Of a stretch of 64,000 bases of DNA, positions 55,270 to 64,000 are shown in pieces. Origin of the DNA: Sphingobacterium zeae (GTDB lineage Bacteria; Bacteroidota; Bacteroidia; Sphingobacteriales; Sphingobacteriaceae). A program made the position numbers and the translations under genes. The stretch is from positions 3,348,001 through 3,412,000 of the forward strand of contig NZ_JAUTBA010000001.1 in assembly GCF_030818895.1 (NCBI RefSeq). The letters are read 5' to 3'. The notes beneath the pieces were generated by a model. It was given only the letters and a program-made list of their open reading frames with translations, did no database searches and had not been told where the DNA came from. The number at the start of each line of letters is the position of its first letter. Position 1 is the stretch's first letter.

Positions 55270-56580
55270 CTAATGTTCGTGCCCACCTGTATTGCTCATT
55301 TTAGCGTTGATAAAAAAGGCACCCTTTACGACAATTCTCGTTCCGGCAGGAACTTCATTAACCGGGGTAATCGCCGTATACCCCAAAGCAGACACGCCTT
55401 TTTGAATCTCAATTTTTTCAAAATTGATGTTCTTCGCCTGTTCTTCTCCATGCTGACCAGCCTCTTTCTCGTTGCTGTGCGCATGTGTTGCTTCACCATC
55501 ATCGTGTGCATGCCCGTGATCGTCGTGCCCTTCCTCATGCTCCTCAGGTTTTTTCTCGGTTTCCACAAAAATATAATACTTGCCGTCGGCCTCCACAATG
55601 GCGTCATTCGGAACAGCCGGAGTCCGCACATTATTGATACCGATCATCCCCGTAATGTTCATTCCATCAATCAAGCCCACTTTGCTGCCTACAACCGTAC
55701 TGTGCACAGCGATGGTCTTGCTATCGTTTTCAAAGGAAGAACCGATGGTAAAGACTTTCGCGGTATACGTTTTGTCTGGATTGTTTGTCAGTTGGAAGTT
55801 GATGATCTGGCCCACTTTAATCAAGGGGAGATCCTTCTCAAATACCTGCAGATCCAAGTGCAGCAGACTATTGTCAACAATCTCAATCACCGGCGAAGAG
55901 ACATCCACATAACTCCCTATTTTCGCAAAGACATTACTCACTGTTCCATTGATAGGGCTTCTCACGGCCAATGAAGTGCGCATATTGGACAAATTCACGC
56001 TATTGGGGTTAATGCCCATCAATTGGATCTGTTGTTGCAAAGAAGCCTTTCGGGCCCGTAAGCTGTTGAATTCTGCTGTTGCGGCCTGCAGATTTTTCCG
56101 TGCGCCCGCATTGCCTTCATTGAGCTCCTGTTGCCTTGCCATTTCTTGTTCGGCCAAGGTAATCTTACTTGCCAGGGAAACGTATTCCTCCTGCAACTGT
56201 ACAAACTGGGGGTTTGTAATGGTGGCGATCACCTGCCCCTTACGCACATTGTCCCCCAGCTGCACATTCAATGTCTTCACCACACCACCATAAAGCGCCG
56301 TCGCATTCGCTTTATTGTTATTTGGAACACTCAGAAGTCCATTGGCCTTAATGGTAGCCGTTAGTTCCTTCTCTTCAATACCGCCAAAAACGATGCCCAC
56401 AGCTTTTATTTGCGCCTCACTCAGTGCCGCTACGGTAACCGGCCCTTCCTCATGCTCCGCTTCGGCTTTGCGTGCTTCCTCTCCCGCCGGTTGACCGTTA
56501 CGCTCCGACTCATTAGAACCGCAACCGTAAAAACCAGTAACGGCTACACATACGATAAATATCTTTATGAAAACTTTCAT
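55270..56580 (-). CDS. RND efflux periplasmic adaptor (membrane fusion protein), His-rich
   Basis: 436 residues. A lipoprotein signal ends in TGFYGCGS (Cys20). It has the lipoyl/barrel-sandwich halves (LYGGVVKTLNVQLGDNVRKG; LAVRSPINGTVSNVFAKIGS), a coiled-coil hairpin (EMARQQELNEGNAGARKNLQ) and a beta-barrel. A His/Asp/Glu-rich insert EEHEEGHDDHGHAHDDGEAT is near residue 355, common in divalent-metal adaptors and likely metal binding. It links the pump and channel; it lies 7 bases downstream of the pump gene. Confidence 0.92.
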   Translation of the reverse strand: MKVFIKIFIVCVAVTGFYGCGSNESERNGQPAGEEARKAEAEHEEGPVTVAALSEAQIKAVGIVFGGIEEKELTATIKANGLLSVPNNNKANATALYGGVVKTLNVQLGDNVRKGQVIATITNPQFVQLQEEYVSLASKITLAEQEMARQQELNEGNAGARKNLQAATAEFNSLRARKASLQQQIQLMGINPNSVNLSNMRTSLAVRSPINGTVSNVFAKIGSYVDVSSPVIEIVDNSLLHLDLQVFEKDLPLIKVGQIINFQLTNNPDKTYTAKVFTIGSSFENDSKTIAVHSTVVGSKVGLIDGMNITGMIGINNVRTPAVPNDAIVEADGKYYIFVETEKKPEEHEEGHDDHGHAHDDGEATHAHSNEKEAGQHGEEQAKNINFEKIEIQKGVSALGYTAITPVNEVPAGTRIVVKGAFFINAKMSNTGGHEH

Positions 56581-56587
56581 TGTTGCC

Positions 56588-59500
56588 TTATTTGTTATTG
56601 AAGTAATTATATTGAATTGCTGATTGATTATACTGATTGAGGACCTCTAAATAATTCTGACGAATCCCAATGGCCTGACTCAAAAATTGACTTAATTCAG
56701 CAAAATTGATCTCTCCCGTTCTATAACCCAAACTAGCTGCTTTAATGATTGCATCAGCTTGCTTTAACCCCGAAGACTCGTAAAATTGCAGCAATGCACT
56801 ATTCTTATCAATTTCAGCAAGTGCATTGCCTTTATTTGTCTGGAATACCTGCGTATCATATTCCAACTTACGCTGTTGAACTTCCAATTCAGCGTTGGCA
56901 ACTTTTACTTTACTTTTATAGGCGCCTAGGCTAAAGACCGGGAAGGATGCGGAGACCGAGAATCCCGATAATGGATCTTTGGCTCCCCAAACACGTTGGG
57001 AGAAAAATCGACCCGAGAACTCAGGCTTATTGGTATTTTTCTGAACACTGATGTTTGATGAAGCGATATTTAGATTTTGCTGCTGTAAAACCAGTAAAGG
57101 ATGTGCCGTTTCATCTGATGGACTGGCGTCCACGACAACCTTCTCCAAGGGCTGATCCAAAGGAAGCATCCACTCATTACGGTCTAACAACATCATCAAT
57201 TGCTGTTGCTGAATAATGATATCCTTTTTGTTTTGAACAAGTTGTGCCTGCAGCTCTTTCAGCTTTGCTTCTGCGGCGATCTTATCCAGCGCAGCGACGT
57301 CACCAGTCTTAAAACGTAATTCTGTTGCTTTAAACATGCCGCTGTAGATACTGTCCAACTCCATATACAGTTTTTGGCGGTCCTGGAGATACCAGAGTTG
57401 AAAATAGGCCGTCCTCACGTCTTTGGTAATCGCAGTTTTCAATACATCCGTATTTAAATTGGCATATTTCAATTGTTGTTTAAAATAATCTTTACGCGCA
57501 GTGTAGAGTCCAGGCCAGGCAATACTTTGCGTTATACCAATTTTCAATAAGCCGGCCTTATCCGAAGGGCGGTAATCTTCATTTTCTGCAAAAATCCCGG
57601 TCTTGGGGATTTCAGTCGCCGTCTTAACATTGAAACCAGCGCCCACGATTTCAGCCTGGTTGATCTGAAACTGACGATTGTTCTTCAGCGCAGTTTCTAC
57701 AGCTTCTGTGACAGCAATGCGCTCTTGGCCAAACACCTGAGATCCCAAAGCCATAAATAGGAAAGCAAGTATTGTGACGATGGTCTTAGCACCGCTACTC
57801 CGTTTCATATTCCATTTAGAATTAAAAATGATATACAATAAGGGTAGCACAAACAAGGTCAGGAATGTTGCCGTTACCAATCCGCCAATAACAACCGTTG
57901 CCAAAGGTTTCTGAACTTCAGCACCGGCACTTGTACTTATTGCCATCGGTAAAAAGCCCAGTGAAGCCACGGTCGCAGTCATGAGTACTGGACGTAAACG
58001 AGTCAATGTACCTTCTTTAACGCGTTGAAAAATATCATCGACACCCTCTTTTTTCAACTGATTGAATGTCCCAATTAAAACGATACCGTTGAGTACAGCC
58101 ACACCAAACAGTGCAATAAAACCGATACCGGCACTAATGCTGAAAGGCATGCCGCGCAACATCAACGCAAATACACCCCCGATAGCACTCATTGGTATTG
58201 CGGTAAAAATGAGCGTCGCCTGCTTAAAGGAATGAAATGTGAAATACAACAGCATAAAAATAAGCAATAAGGAAACTGGCACAGCAATCAACAAGCGTGA
58301 GCTCGCCTTCTGTAAATTCTCAAACTGCCCCCCATAGGTGAAATAATACCCTGCAGGAAGTTTTACATGTGCAGCCAATTGTTGTTGGATATCTTTTACG
58401 ACGGTTTGAACATCCCGCCCGGCCACATTAAAACCGATCACAATTCTTCGTTTACCCGCTTCGCGGCTGATCTGGGCCGGCCCCAATTTGTAATCAATGG
58501 CAGCAACCTGAGAAAGCGGGATCTGCGTACCGGTATCTGTAGGAATCATCAGATTACGCACATCATCAATGCTATTTCGATGCGTTGCATCTAACCGGAC
58601 GACCAAATCAAAGCGACGTTCATTTTCATAGATCTGTCCCGTGCTCCGACCCGCAAAAGCCGTACTCACCACGTCGTTGACATCCTGAATGGTCAACCCA
58701 TAATTTGCAATACGGGTGCGATCATAAACGATATTGATTTGCGGGAGACCGGATACGCGCTCCACTTGTGGAGATGTTGCCCCTTGCACGGATTGAATCT
58801 GCGCGGCAACCACATTGGCGTAAGCGGCCAGCGAGTCGATGTTTTCACCGAAGATCTTTACAGCCACATCCTGACGGATACCCGTCATTAGTTCATTGAA
58901 ACGCATTTGAATAGGTTGGTTTTTTTCAAAGAAGACACCCGGAATTACTGTTAGTTTCTCCAGAATAGCGCCCCCCAGTTCTTCATAAGAACGCCCAGAC
59001 TTCCATTCTTTTTGAGGCTTCAATACCACCATAATGTCTGTCGCTTCCGGCGGCATAGGGTCTGTCGGCACCTCTGCAGCTCCTGTTTTACCGACCACCA
59101 TCTTTACTTCATCCAACTCTTTGATAATACGGGAAGCCTGCATGGAGGTTTCAATACTCTGCGAAAGTGAGCTTCCTTGTGGTAGAATACAATGGAAAGC
59201 ATAATCACCTTCCTGCAACTGTGGAATAAACTCGCCTCCCATGTTCTTAAAAAAGATAGCCGACAAAGCAAAAATGGCAACAGTTAAACTCACGATTAGG
59301 TATTTAAACCGAATGGCTTTTTGTAATAAAGGCGCATAAATACGTTGCAGTCCCGCAATCATCCGGTCACTCAACGTTTTCTTGTCGCTGTATTTTTTCG
59401 GCAGGAACAGAGCACACATCATGGGGATATAGGTTAACGAGAGAATCAATGCCCCGAAAATGGCAAACCCAACTGTTTGTGCCATTGGACGAAACATTTT

Positions 59501-60910
59501 TCCTTCAACACCCACCAATGTTAAAATTGGAATATAGACAATAAGAATAATAATCTCACCAAAGGCCGCACTGGTACGAATCTTTGAAGCAGACTCAAAT
59601 ACCTCATGGTCCATTTCGGCCTGGGTCAATTTCTCGGTTGACTTTCGTAAGCCTAAATGGTGTAGTGTAGCTTCCACCACAATGACGGCTCCGTCTACAA
59701 TCAAACCGAAGTCTATCGCACCCAAACTCATTAAATTGGCGCTTACGCCGAAAACGTTCATCAGTCCAAGTGCAAACAGCAGCGCCAGCGGAATCGCCGA
59801 AGCCACAATAAGACCTGCCCGCAAGTTCCCAAGAAATAAGACCAGGACAAAAATAACGATCAGCGCACCTTCAATCAGATTTTTTTCAACGGTACTGATC
59901 GCACGCCCAACAAGGTCTGTCCGGTCCAAATAGGGCTCTATAACCACATCATCAGGCAGCGACTTTTGAATAGTCGGTAGTTTTTCTTTTACCCGATTGA
60001 CTACCTCGTTGCTGTTTTCACCCTTTAGCATCATGACGACACCTCCCACAGCATCGACCTCACCATTGTAGGTCAAGGCACCATAGCGCACAGCGTGACC
60101 AAAACGTACATCCGCAACATCTTTTACATAAATCGGTATTGCTCCTGATTTTCGGATGGCAATATTTCTGACGTCTTCCAAGGAGGTTGCCAGCCCAATT
60201 CCCCGGATAAAGTAAGCATTCGGCTTTTTATCAATATAGGCACCACCTGTATTTTGATTGTTTTTCTCTAAGGCAGTAAATAGCTCTGGAATGGTGATAT
60301 TCATCGCCTTAAGTCTATTCGGGTCAACAGCTACTTCATATTGTTTGAGCTCACCACCGAAACTATTGACCTCGGCAATTCCAGGTGTGCCATAGAGCTG
60401 ACGGGCAACAATCCAATCTTGCATGGTGCGCAAATCTTTTGCGTTGTATTTCTTTTCGCTTCCCTTTTTGGGATGGATGATATATTGATATACTTCTCCC
60501 AGTCCAGTACTCACTGGAGCGAGCTCAGGTTTACCAATACCCTGCGGAATCTGATCCACCGCTTCTTTTAAACGCTCACCAATCAGCTGCCGGGCAAAAT
60601 AGATATCTACATCATCGTCAAAAACAACGGTAATGACGGAAAGCCCGAAGCGTGAAATACTCCTGATCTCCTCAATTTTGGGTACAGTCGCAATACTTTG
60701 TTCAATTGGAAAAGTAACCAACTGCTCCACTTCCTGTCCAGCAAGCGTTGGACAAGAGGTAAAGATCTGGACCTGATTATTGGTAATATCGGGAACGGCA
60801 TCTATGGGCAGTTTTGTTGCACTCCATGCCCCCCAAATGATCAGCAACAAGGTCATTAAACCGATAACAATCTTGTTCTTAATGCTAAATTTTATAATAT
60901 GATCTAACAC
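56588..60910 (-). CDS. CusA/CzcA heavy-metal RND pump fused to an outer-membrane channel protein
   Basis: 1440 residues. Residues 1-1034 are a complete HME-RND transporter with 12 TM segments; TM4 reads GAIDFGLIVDGAVIVVEA, the form of the HME1 (Co/Zn/Cd/Ni) pumps rather than the Cu/Ag type. From Met1035 (MKRSSGAKTIVTILAFLFMA, then LGSQVFGQE, a signal-peptide-like segment) to the end is a CzcC/TolC-type OEP domain of about 405 residues. This fusion is known in Bacteroidota. With the adaptor it forms a full cell-spanning efflux system. How inner- and outer-membrane parts separate is unclear. Confidence 0.92.
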   Translation of the reverse strand: MLDHIIKFSIKNKIVIGLMTLLLIIWGAWSATKLPIDAVPDITNNQVQIFTSCPTLAGQEVEQLVTFPIEQSIATVPKIEEIRSISRFGLSVITVVFDDDVDIYFARQLIGERLKEAVDQIPQGIGKPELAPVSTGLGEVYQYIIHPKKGSEKKYNAKDLRTMQDWIVARQLYGTPGIAEVNSFGGELKQYEVAVDPNRLKAMNITIPELFTALEKNNQNTGGAYIDKKPNAYFIRGIGLATSLEDVRNIAIRKSGAIPIYVKDVADVRFGHAVRYGALTYNGEVDAVGGVVMMLKGENSNEVVNRVKEKLPTIQKSLPDDVVIEPYLDRTDLVGRAISTVEKNLIEGALIVIFVLVLFLGNLRAGLIVASAIPLALLFALGLMNVFGVSANLMSLGAIDFGLIVDGAVIVVEATLHHLGLRKSTEKLTQAEMDHEVFESASKIRTSAAFGEIIILIVYIPILTLVGVEGKMFRPMAQTVGFAIFGALILSLTYIPMMCALFLPKKYSDKKTLSDRMIAGLQRIYAPLLQKAIRFKYLIVSLTVAIFALSAIFFKNMGGEFIPQLQEGDYAFHCILPQGSSLSQSIETSMQASRIIKELDEVKMVVGKTGAAEVPTDPMPPEATDIMVVLKPQKEWKSGRSYEELGGAILEKLTVIPGVFFEKNQPIQMRFNELMTGIRQDVAVKIFGENIDSLAAYANVVAAQIQSVQGATSPQVERVSGLPQINIVYDRTRIANYGLTIQDVNDVVSTAFAGRSTGQIYENERRFDLVVRLDATHRNSIDDVRNLMIPTDTGTQIPLSQVAAIDYKLGPAQISREAGKRRIVIGFNVAGRDVQTVVKDIQQQLAAHVKLPAGYYFTYGGQFENLQKASSRLLIAVPVSLLLIFMLLYFTFHSFKQATLIFTAIPMSAIGGVFALMLRGMPFSISAGIGFIALFGVAVLNGIVLIGTFNQLKKEGVDDIFQRVKEGTLTRLRPVLMTATVASLGFLPMAISTSAGAEVQKPLATVVIGGLVTATFLTLFVLPLLYIIFNSKWNMKRSSGAKTIVTILAFLFMALGSQVFGQERIAVTEAVETALKNNRQFQINQAEIVGAGFNVKTATEIPKTGIFAENEDYRPSDKAGLLKIGITQSIAWPGLYTARKDYFKQQLKYANLNTDVLKTAITKDVRTAYFQLWYLQDRQKLYMELDSIYSGMFKATELRFKTGDVAALDKIAAEAKLKELQAQLVQNKKDIIIQQQQLMMLLDRNEWMLPLDQPLEKVVVDASPSDETAHPLLVLQQQNLNIASSNISVQKNTNKPEFSGRFFSQRVWGAKDPLSGFSVSASFPVFSLGAYKSKVKVANAELEVQQRKLEYDTQVFQTNKGNALAEIDKNSALLQFYESSGLKQADAIIKAASLGYRTGEINFAELSQFLSQAIGIRQNYLEVLNQYNQSAIQYNYFNNK

Positions 60911-61062
60911 AATTATACGTGATTAATGCTTAACTAATAGCTCGTTAGAATAGCTCATCTTTTGTCGTCATACCATACAACAAGCGTATTCAGAGCACAA
61001 AGCTGAATAAAGAACAGCATAGGATGCTCTATCAGATTTGTTTTTAGAATTTTTACGAAAAA

Positions 61063-61395
61063 TTAAGCATTAACCTTTGGCGGCTGCCAGATGCTTCCAC
61101 AATAGCTAGAAAGAATTGGGGTATTGAGGACAGGTATACGATTGTCAAAATAAATAGAAACCGGAACACCCGCAATTTGTGGGAATTGATAGGCATAAGC
61201 CGTTATATTTCCACTGCAACAATTGCAATAACAGAAAATTGAACAGGCATCAGATGCATCATCACCATGGTTGTGTGTTTGATTTAGCTTTGCTTCCATA
61301 GCAGACTGCTCACAGTGATTGTTCGAATCGCTGCACGGGACAAAGGAAAGTCCCAGAATATATGCTATCAATATGAAAACAATTAATCTCATCAA
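61063..61395 (-). CDS. Small Cys-rich exported protein (DUF6660-like)
   Basis: 110 residues starting MMRLIVFILIAYILGLSFVP, a signal peptide. The mature part has many Cys (SDACSIFCYCNCCSGNITAY) and a His-containing stretch, then FPQIAGVPVSIYFDNRIPVL and SSYCGSIWQPPKVNA. Similar small proteins precede Czc/Cus-type operons in Bacteroidota. A periplasmic metal-binding or sensing role is inference. It is about 150 bases upstream of the pump gene on the same strand. Confidence 0.75.
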   Translation of the reverse strand: MMRLIVFILIAYILGLSFVPCSDSNNHCEQSAMEAKLNQTHNHGDDASDACSIFCYCNCCSGNITAYAYQFPQIAGVPVSIYFDNRIPVLNTPILSSYCGSIWQPPKVNA

Positions 61396-61855
61396 TACGC
61401 AAATTTAATAAATTAAATCAAAATACGCTCCGTTGACTTAAAAATTCTCTTACGCCACATCAACTTTTGCTATCGATCAAACCCATTTTGACTTTCTCCC
61501 TTGTGGAAAACAGTCCTAACTAATGCCATTTTTGATAATCGCCGTAATTTCCTGTTTCGGCAAGCAATGCAAACTAAATCATAGTAATACCAAATTATAC
61601 CAAACAACAATTTTACGTCAATTATTTCACAGTGATCATTCAGTGCTTATTCAGTTATTACTGAACAAGCACTGAACGATCACTGAACAAGCACTGAACA
61701 AACACTGTCAAGACGCCAAATTTGGTAAAGCGTTGATTTTTGGTTTTTGCACTTTGAGATGACATAAAAAGAATAAGCGACAAGCAAAGTTGTAAAAAAA
61801 TTATCGGCATAAGCCTACTACAAGGCTAGATTGATGATATTTACGAACAGGAGCG
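61396..61855. other. Intergenic region with an 11-bp repeat cluster
   Basis: About 460 bases without a gene; the repeat cluster at 61630-61707 is the only structure seen. Confidence 0.6.
61630..61707. repeat. 11-bp iterons in both orientations forming a long hairpin
   Basis: Units CAGTGATCATT (61630), CAGTGCTTATT (61641), partial CAGT (61652), then reversed ACTGAACAAG (61660), CACTGAACGAT (61670), CACTGAACAAG (61681), CACTGAACAAA (61692) and CACTG (61703). The arms 61632-61655 and 61660-61683 are complementary over 24 bp with two A/C mismatches that become G-U pairs in minus-strand RNA; the loop is TATT. Confidence 0.8.
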
Positions 61856-63022
61856 TTAAAGAATAGACTGTAGACGCTGTGGAAAATCCGCTATCTTTGA
61901 AAGACTCAACTGCTTCATGACCTGATACAAATGTGTCTTGAACATATTGATGGTATGTTTGCCACCTGCTGCACCTAACGCGCCTACACCGTACATAAAA
62001 GGCCTTCCCATAAAATTGAATTCCGATCCGACAGCGTGAGCACGCGCCAAATCAACACCCGAGCGAATCCCACCGTCCAACATTATTTTTATATTCTTTT
62101 TATATTCGGGATTACTAGCCAAACGAATTAATGAATTGATCGAAGACTCACTTGCGTCCAGCTGTCGTCCACCATGATTTGAAACAATCACACCATCAAC
62201 TCCCAATGCGATGGAAGCCTGCATATCTTCATCTGTTGCGATTCCCTTCAGCACCAATGGGCCTTTCCATAGATCCCTTATTGCTTTAATCTTTTCAACA
62301 TCAACTTTACCCGTAAATGTCTTATTCATAAACTGTCCCAATTGGGCCAAGTCAAGACCTTTTTCCATATAAGGTTTTAAAGTAGCGAAAGAAGGAATAC
62401 CATGTCTTAGCGTCTCAATACCCCAAGTTGGACATGCGAATGTTTGCAAAATATTCGAAACGCTCATTTTAGGCGGCATGGACAATCCACTTTTTATTTC
62501 GCGATACCGAAGTCCGAACGCCGGTACGTCGACCAATACCACCAATACTGGACATTCGACAACCTGTAAACGCTTAATAATATCATCTCGCAATTTATTC
62601 TCGGTAGGATGATAGAGCTGAAACCATGCTTTCCCATCTGACACTTCGGCAATACGCTCAATACTACTTGTTGATACGGTACTCAAAATATAGGGAATAT
62701 CATTTTCCGCAGCCGCTTTCGCAAGAATTTCCGGCGCATTCGGCCACATCAGTCCTTGAAGTCCAATGGGCGAAACACCAAATGGCGCGCTATAACGGCG
62801 ACCAAACAACTCGACAGAAAGATCTATTTCATCGCTCGCTAATAGGTATTGCGGTTTTAACAAAATGTTATCAAAATCGTTTTCATTTCTAGCGAGATTC
62901 AATTCTTCGTTTGCTCCTCCGGTCAAATAATCAAATGCAAATCGGGGAATCCTTTTCCTCGCTTTAATCTTTAGATCTTCAACAGAAGGATAACGCGTAT
63001 TATATTCAAATTTTTGGCTCAT
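61856..63022 (-). CDS. FMN-dependent alpha-hydroxy-acid dehydrogenase/oxidase (LldD-like)
   Basis: 388 residues. SVEDLKIKARKRIPRFAFDY and LTGGANEELNLARN form the N-terminus; PFGVSPIGLQGLMWPNAPE binds FMN; the catalytic His is in DGVIVSNHGGRQLDASESSI; GGIRSGVDLARAHAVGSEFN and GRPFMYGVGALG close the phosphate site. It belongs to the L-lactate dehydrogenase/glycolate oxidase/mandelate dehydrogenase family and probably oxidises L-lactate or a related acid. Single gene on the minus strand; no lactate permease nearby. Confidence 0.9.
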   Translation of the reverse strand: MSQKFEYNTRYPSVEDLKIKARKRIPRFAFDYLTGGANEELNLARNENDFDNILLKPQYLLASDEIDLSVELFGRRYSAPFGVSPIGLQGLMWPNAPEILAKAAAENDIPYILSTVSTSSIERIAEVSDGKAWFQLYHPTENKLRDDIIKRLQVVECPVLVVLVDVPAFGLRYREIKSGLSMPPKMSVSNILQTFACPTWGIETLRHGIPSFATLKPYMEKGLDLAQLGQFMNKTFTGKVDVEKIKAIRDLWKGPLVLKGIATDEDMQASIALGVDGVIVSNHGGRQLDASESSINSLIRLASNPEYKKNIKIMLDGGIRSGVDLARAHAVGSEFNFMGRPFMYGVGALGAAGGKHTINMFKTHLYQVMKQLSLSKIADFPQRLQSIL

Positions 63023-63203
63023 GATTGATTTTTATTTACAAATAGTCTATAACTGCGCGCCAAACTTAGATAAAATGCATTTCAAATGCAAAATAATTAT
63101 AACTATTATAAAAATTCAATCATGCCGTTGAAATAGAAATTATTGCTTTAAGCCGATATTATAAGGCTATGAGCCCATCGCTTTTTTAGCACAACACTCC
63201 ACC

Positions 63204-63860
63204 TTAGCTCAATAATTTTTTCTGAAAACCAAAGCGGACAAGTCCTGCAGTATTTTTGGATCCTGTTTTCTCGATTAATTGTTGCCTATGCCCTTCGACC
63301 GTCCTTTTGCTTAAATAGATCTGATCCGCTATTTCAGCATTCGTATGCCCTTGTGCAATCAATTCCAGTACGGATAACTCCCGTTCAGAAATATCATATC
63401 TGGTCATTATTGCGCTTCGGTCTACATCCATCTGGCTATATTTTGATAAATTTCGAATAATATCAATACTCAGTGATGCACTAATATATTGCTCACCTCG
63501 GATAACCTGCTGGATTCCAAAAAGAATTTCCTCCACATTAGAATCTTTCGACAAATAGCCATCGGCACCGAGGTTTAAAATTTCCTGGACAACGTGAATA
63601 TTATCTTCCATCGATAAAACGATGATTTTTATATCCTCATATTTCTTCTTTACTGCTTGAATGAGCTGAATGCCATCCATCTGCTCCATATGAATATCTG
63701 TTAAAATGATATCAGGCTTCGATGAACTGTTTAGATATTCCATGGCTTTTTCACCATTTTCGACCCCTGCTATTACAGTGATGTCTTGTTGTGCCTCTAA
63801 TATTAGTTGGAAACCAGATCGCACCAATGTATGATCATCCACCAAAAGCAACTGTTTCAT
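63204..63860 (-). CDS. NarL/LuxR-type response regulator
   Basis: 218 residues. The receiver has LLLVDDHTLVRSGFQLILEA, phospho-acceptor Asp in PDIILTDIHMEQMDGIQLIQ and Lys in ADGYLSKDSN. The LuxR helix-turn-helix at 150-215 has ISERELSVLELIAQGHTNAE and IYLSKRTVEGHRQQLIEKTG. It is a typical two-component output gene. Its kinase is not in the window and may lie beyond the right edge. Confidence 0.93.
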   Translation of the reverse strand: MKQLLLVDDHTLVRSGFQLILEAQQDITVIAGVENGEKAMEYLNSSSKPDIILTDIHMEQMDGIQLIQAVKKKYEDIKIIVLSMEDNIHVVQEILNLGADGYLSKDSNVEEILFGIQQVIRGEQYISASLSIDIIRNLSKYSQMDVDRSAIMTRYDISERELSVLELIAQGHTNAEIADQIYLSKRTVEGHRQQLIEKTGSKNTAGLVRFGFQKKLLS

Positions 63861-64000
63861 AGCTTTCTGTATTTTCGTTTTAGTTTAGTTGAGTAACTGA
63901 TTTTGGAAGAAACAGCTTTCACACCAAAAATGTTTTAATAAAAAAATGTTGAGTAAATACAAATACGCTCTAATAAATGCCCCATCCATCAAAATGTAAG

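Noticed and set aside
55273..55974. Large plus-strand ORF opposite the RND adaptor
   Set aside because: It is antisense to a clearly coding gene, with a low-complexity His/Cys composition caused by the adaptor's His-rich codons.
61630..61707. CRISPR array
   Set aside because: Units are 11 bp with no unique spacers of 25-45 bp and no cas genes are near.

Overview
The window looks like a chromosomal segment of a Bacteroidota bacterium, most consistent with Sphingobacteriaceae (Sphingobacterium or a close relative). The reasons are the low-GC AT-rich intergenic DNA, TTTG / TAnnTTTG type promoters, LytS/LytTR two-component pairs, TonB-type outer membrane proteins, a CzcA-type pump fused to its outer-membrane channel, and Bacteroidota families such as DUF3822 and a small Cys-rich DUF6660-like protein. 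The genus call is inference from gene content; no database search was run.

Region 1 (1 to about 25 kb) is accessory and decaying. Intact regulators (HxlR, TetR, MarR, AraC), redox enzymes (SDRs, aldo/keto reductase, dihydrolipoyl dehydrogenase) and small-molecule enzymes alternate with remnants: an NmrA-like tail, a GNAT gene with two stops, an AraC gene with one in-frame TAA, a 5'-truncated racemase, a broken alpha/beta hydrolase, two IS66 transposase tails, an internally deleted GNAT and an SDR fragment. A TonB-type outer membrane protein (7.3-9.7 kb) is divergent from a LytS/LytTR pair, with a 21-bp-spaced direct repeat between them.

Region 2 (25 to 39 kb) is housekeeping: DUF3822-rsmD-coaD, a RecD-like helicase, a dipeptidyl-peptidase-IV-like gene split by two single-A insertions, dolichol-phosphate-mannose-synthase-like/ruvB, pdxH-nuoC-nuoD, yqgE, htpG, and tRNA-Leu and tRNA-His.

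Region 3 (39 to 47 kb) holds a GH130-like lipoprotein, a Gfo/Idh/MocA oxidoreductase, a CDF transporter, a TlpA-like thioredoxin, a heavy-metal-binding peptide and a Cu+ P-type ATPase.

Region 4 (47 to 53 kb) is the most interesting part: a full-length lantibiotic dehydratase (LanB) preceded by a receiver-only protein and a 47-codon candidate precursor gene, and followed convergently by a LytTR regulator and its LytS kinase. Upstream of the short gene lies an array of TTCGTCG-like repeats at 21, 21, 13 and 13 bp, the geometry of LytTR sites. There is no LanC, protease or exporter in the window. This could be an undescribed ribosomally made peptide system under its own two-component control.

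Region 5 (53 to 64 kb) has a deleted DinB gene, OsmC, an MFS (Tet-like) exporter, a heavy-metal RND efflux operon (DUF6660-like, CzcA-OMF fusion, His-rich adaptor), an 11-bp repeat cluster with a 24-bp-arm hairpin, an FMN-dependent alpha-hydroxy-acid dehydrogenase and a NarL-type response regulator.
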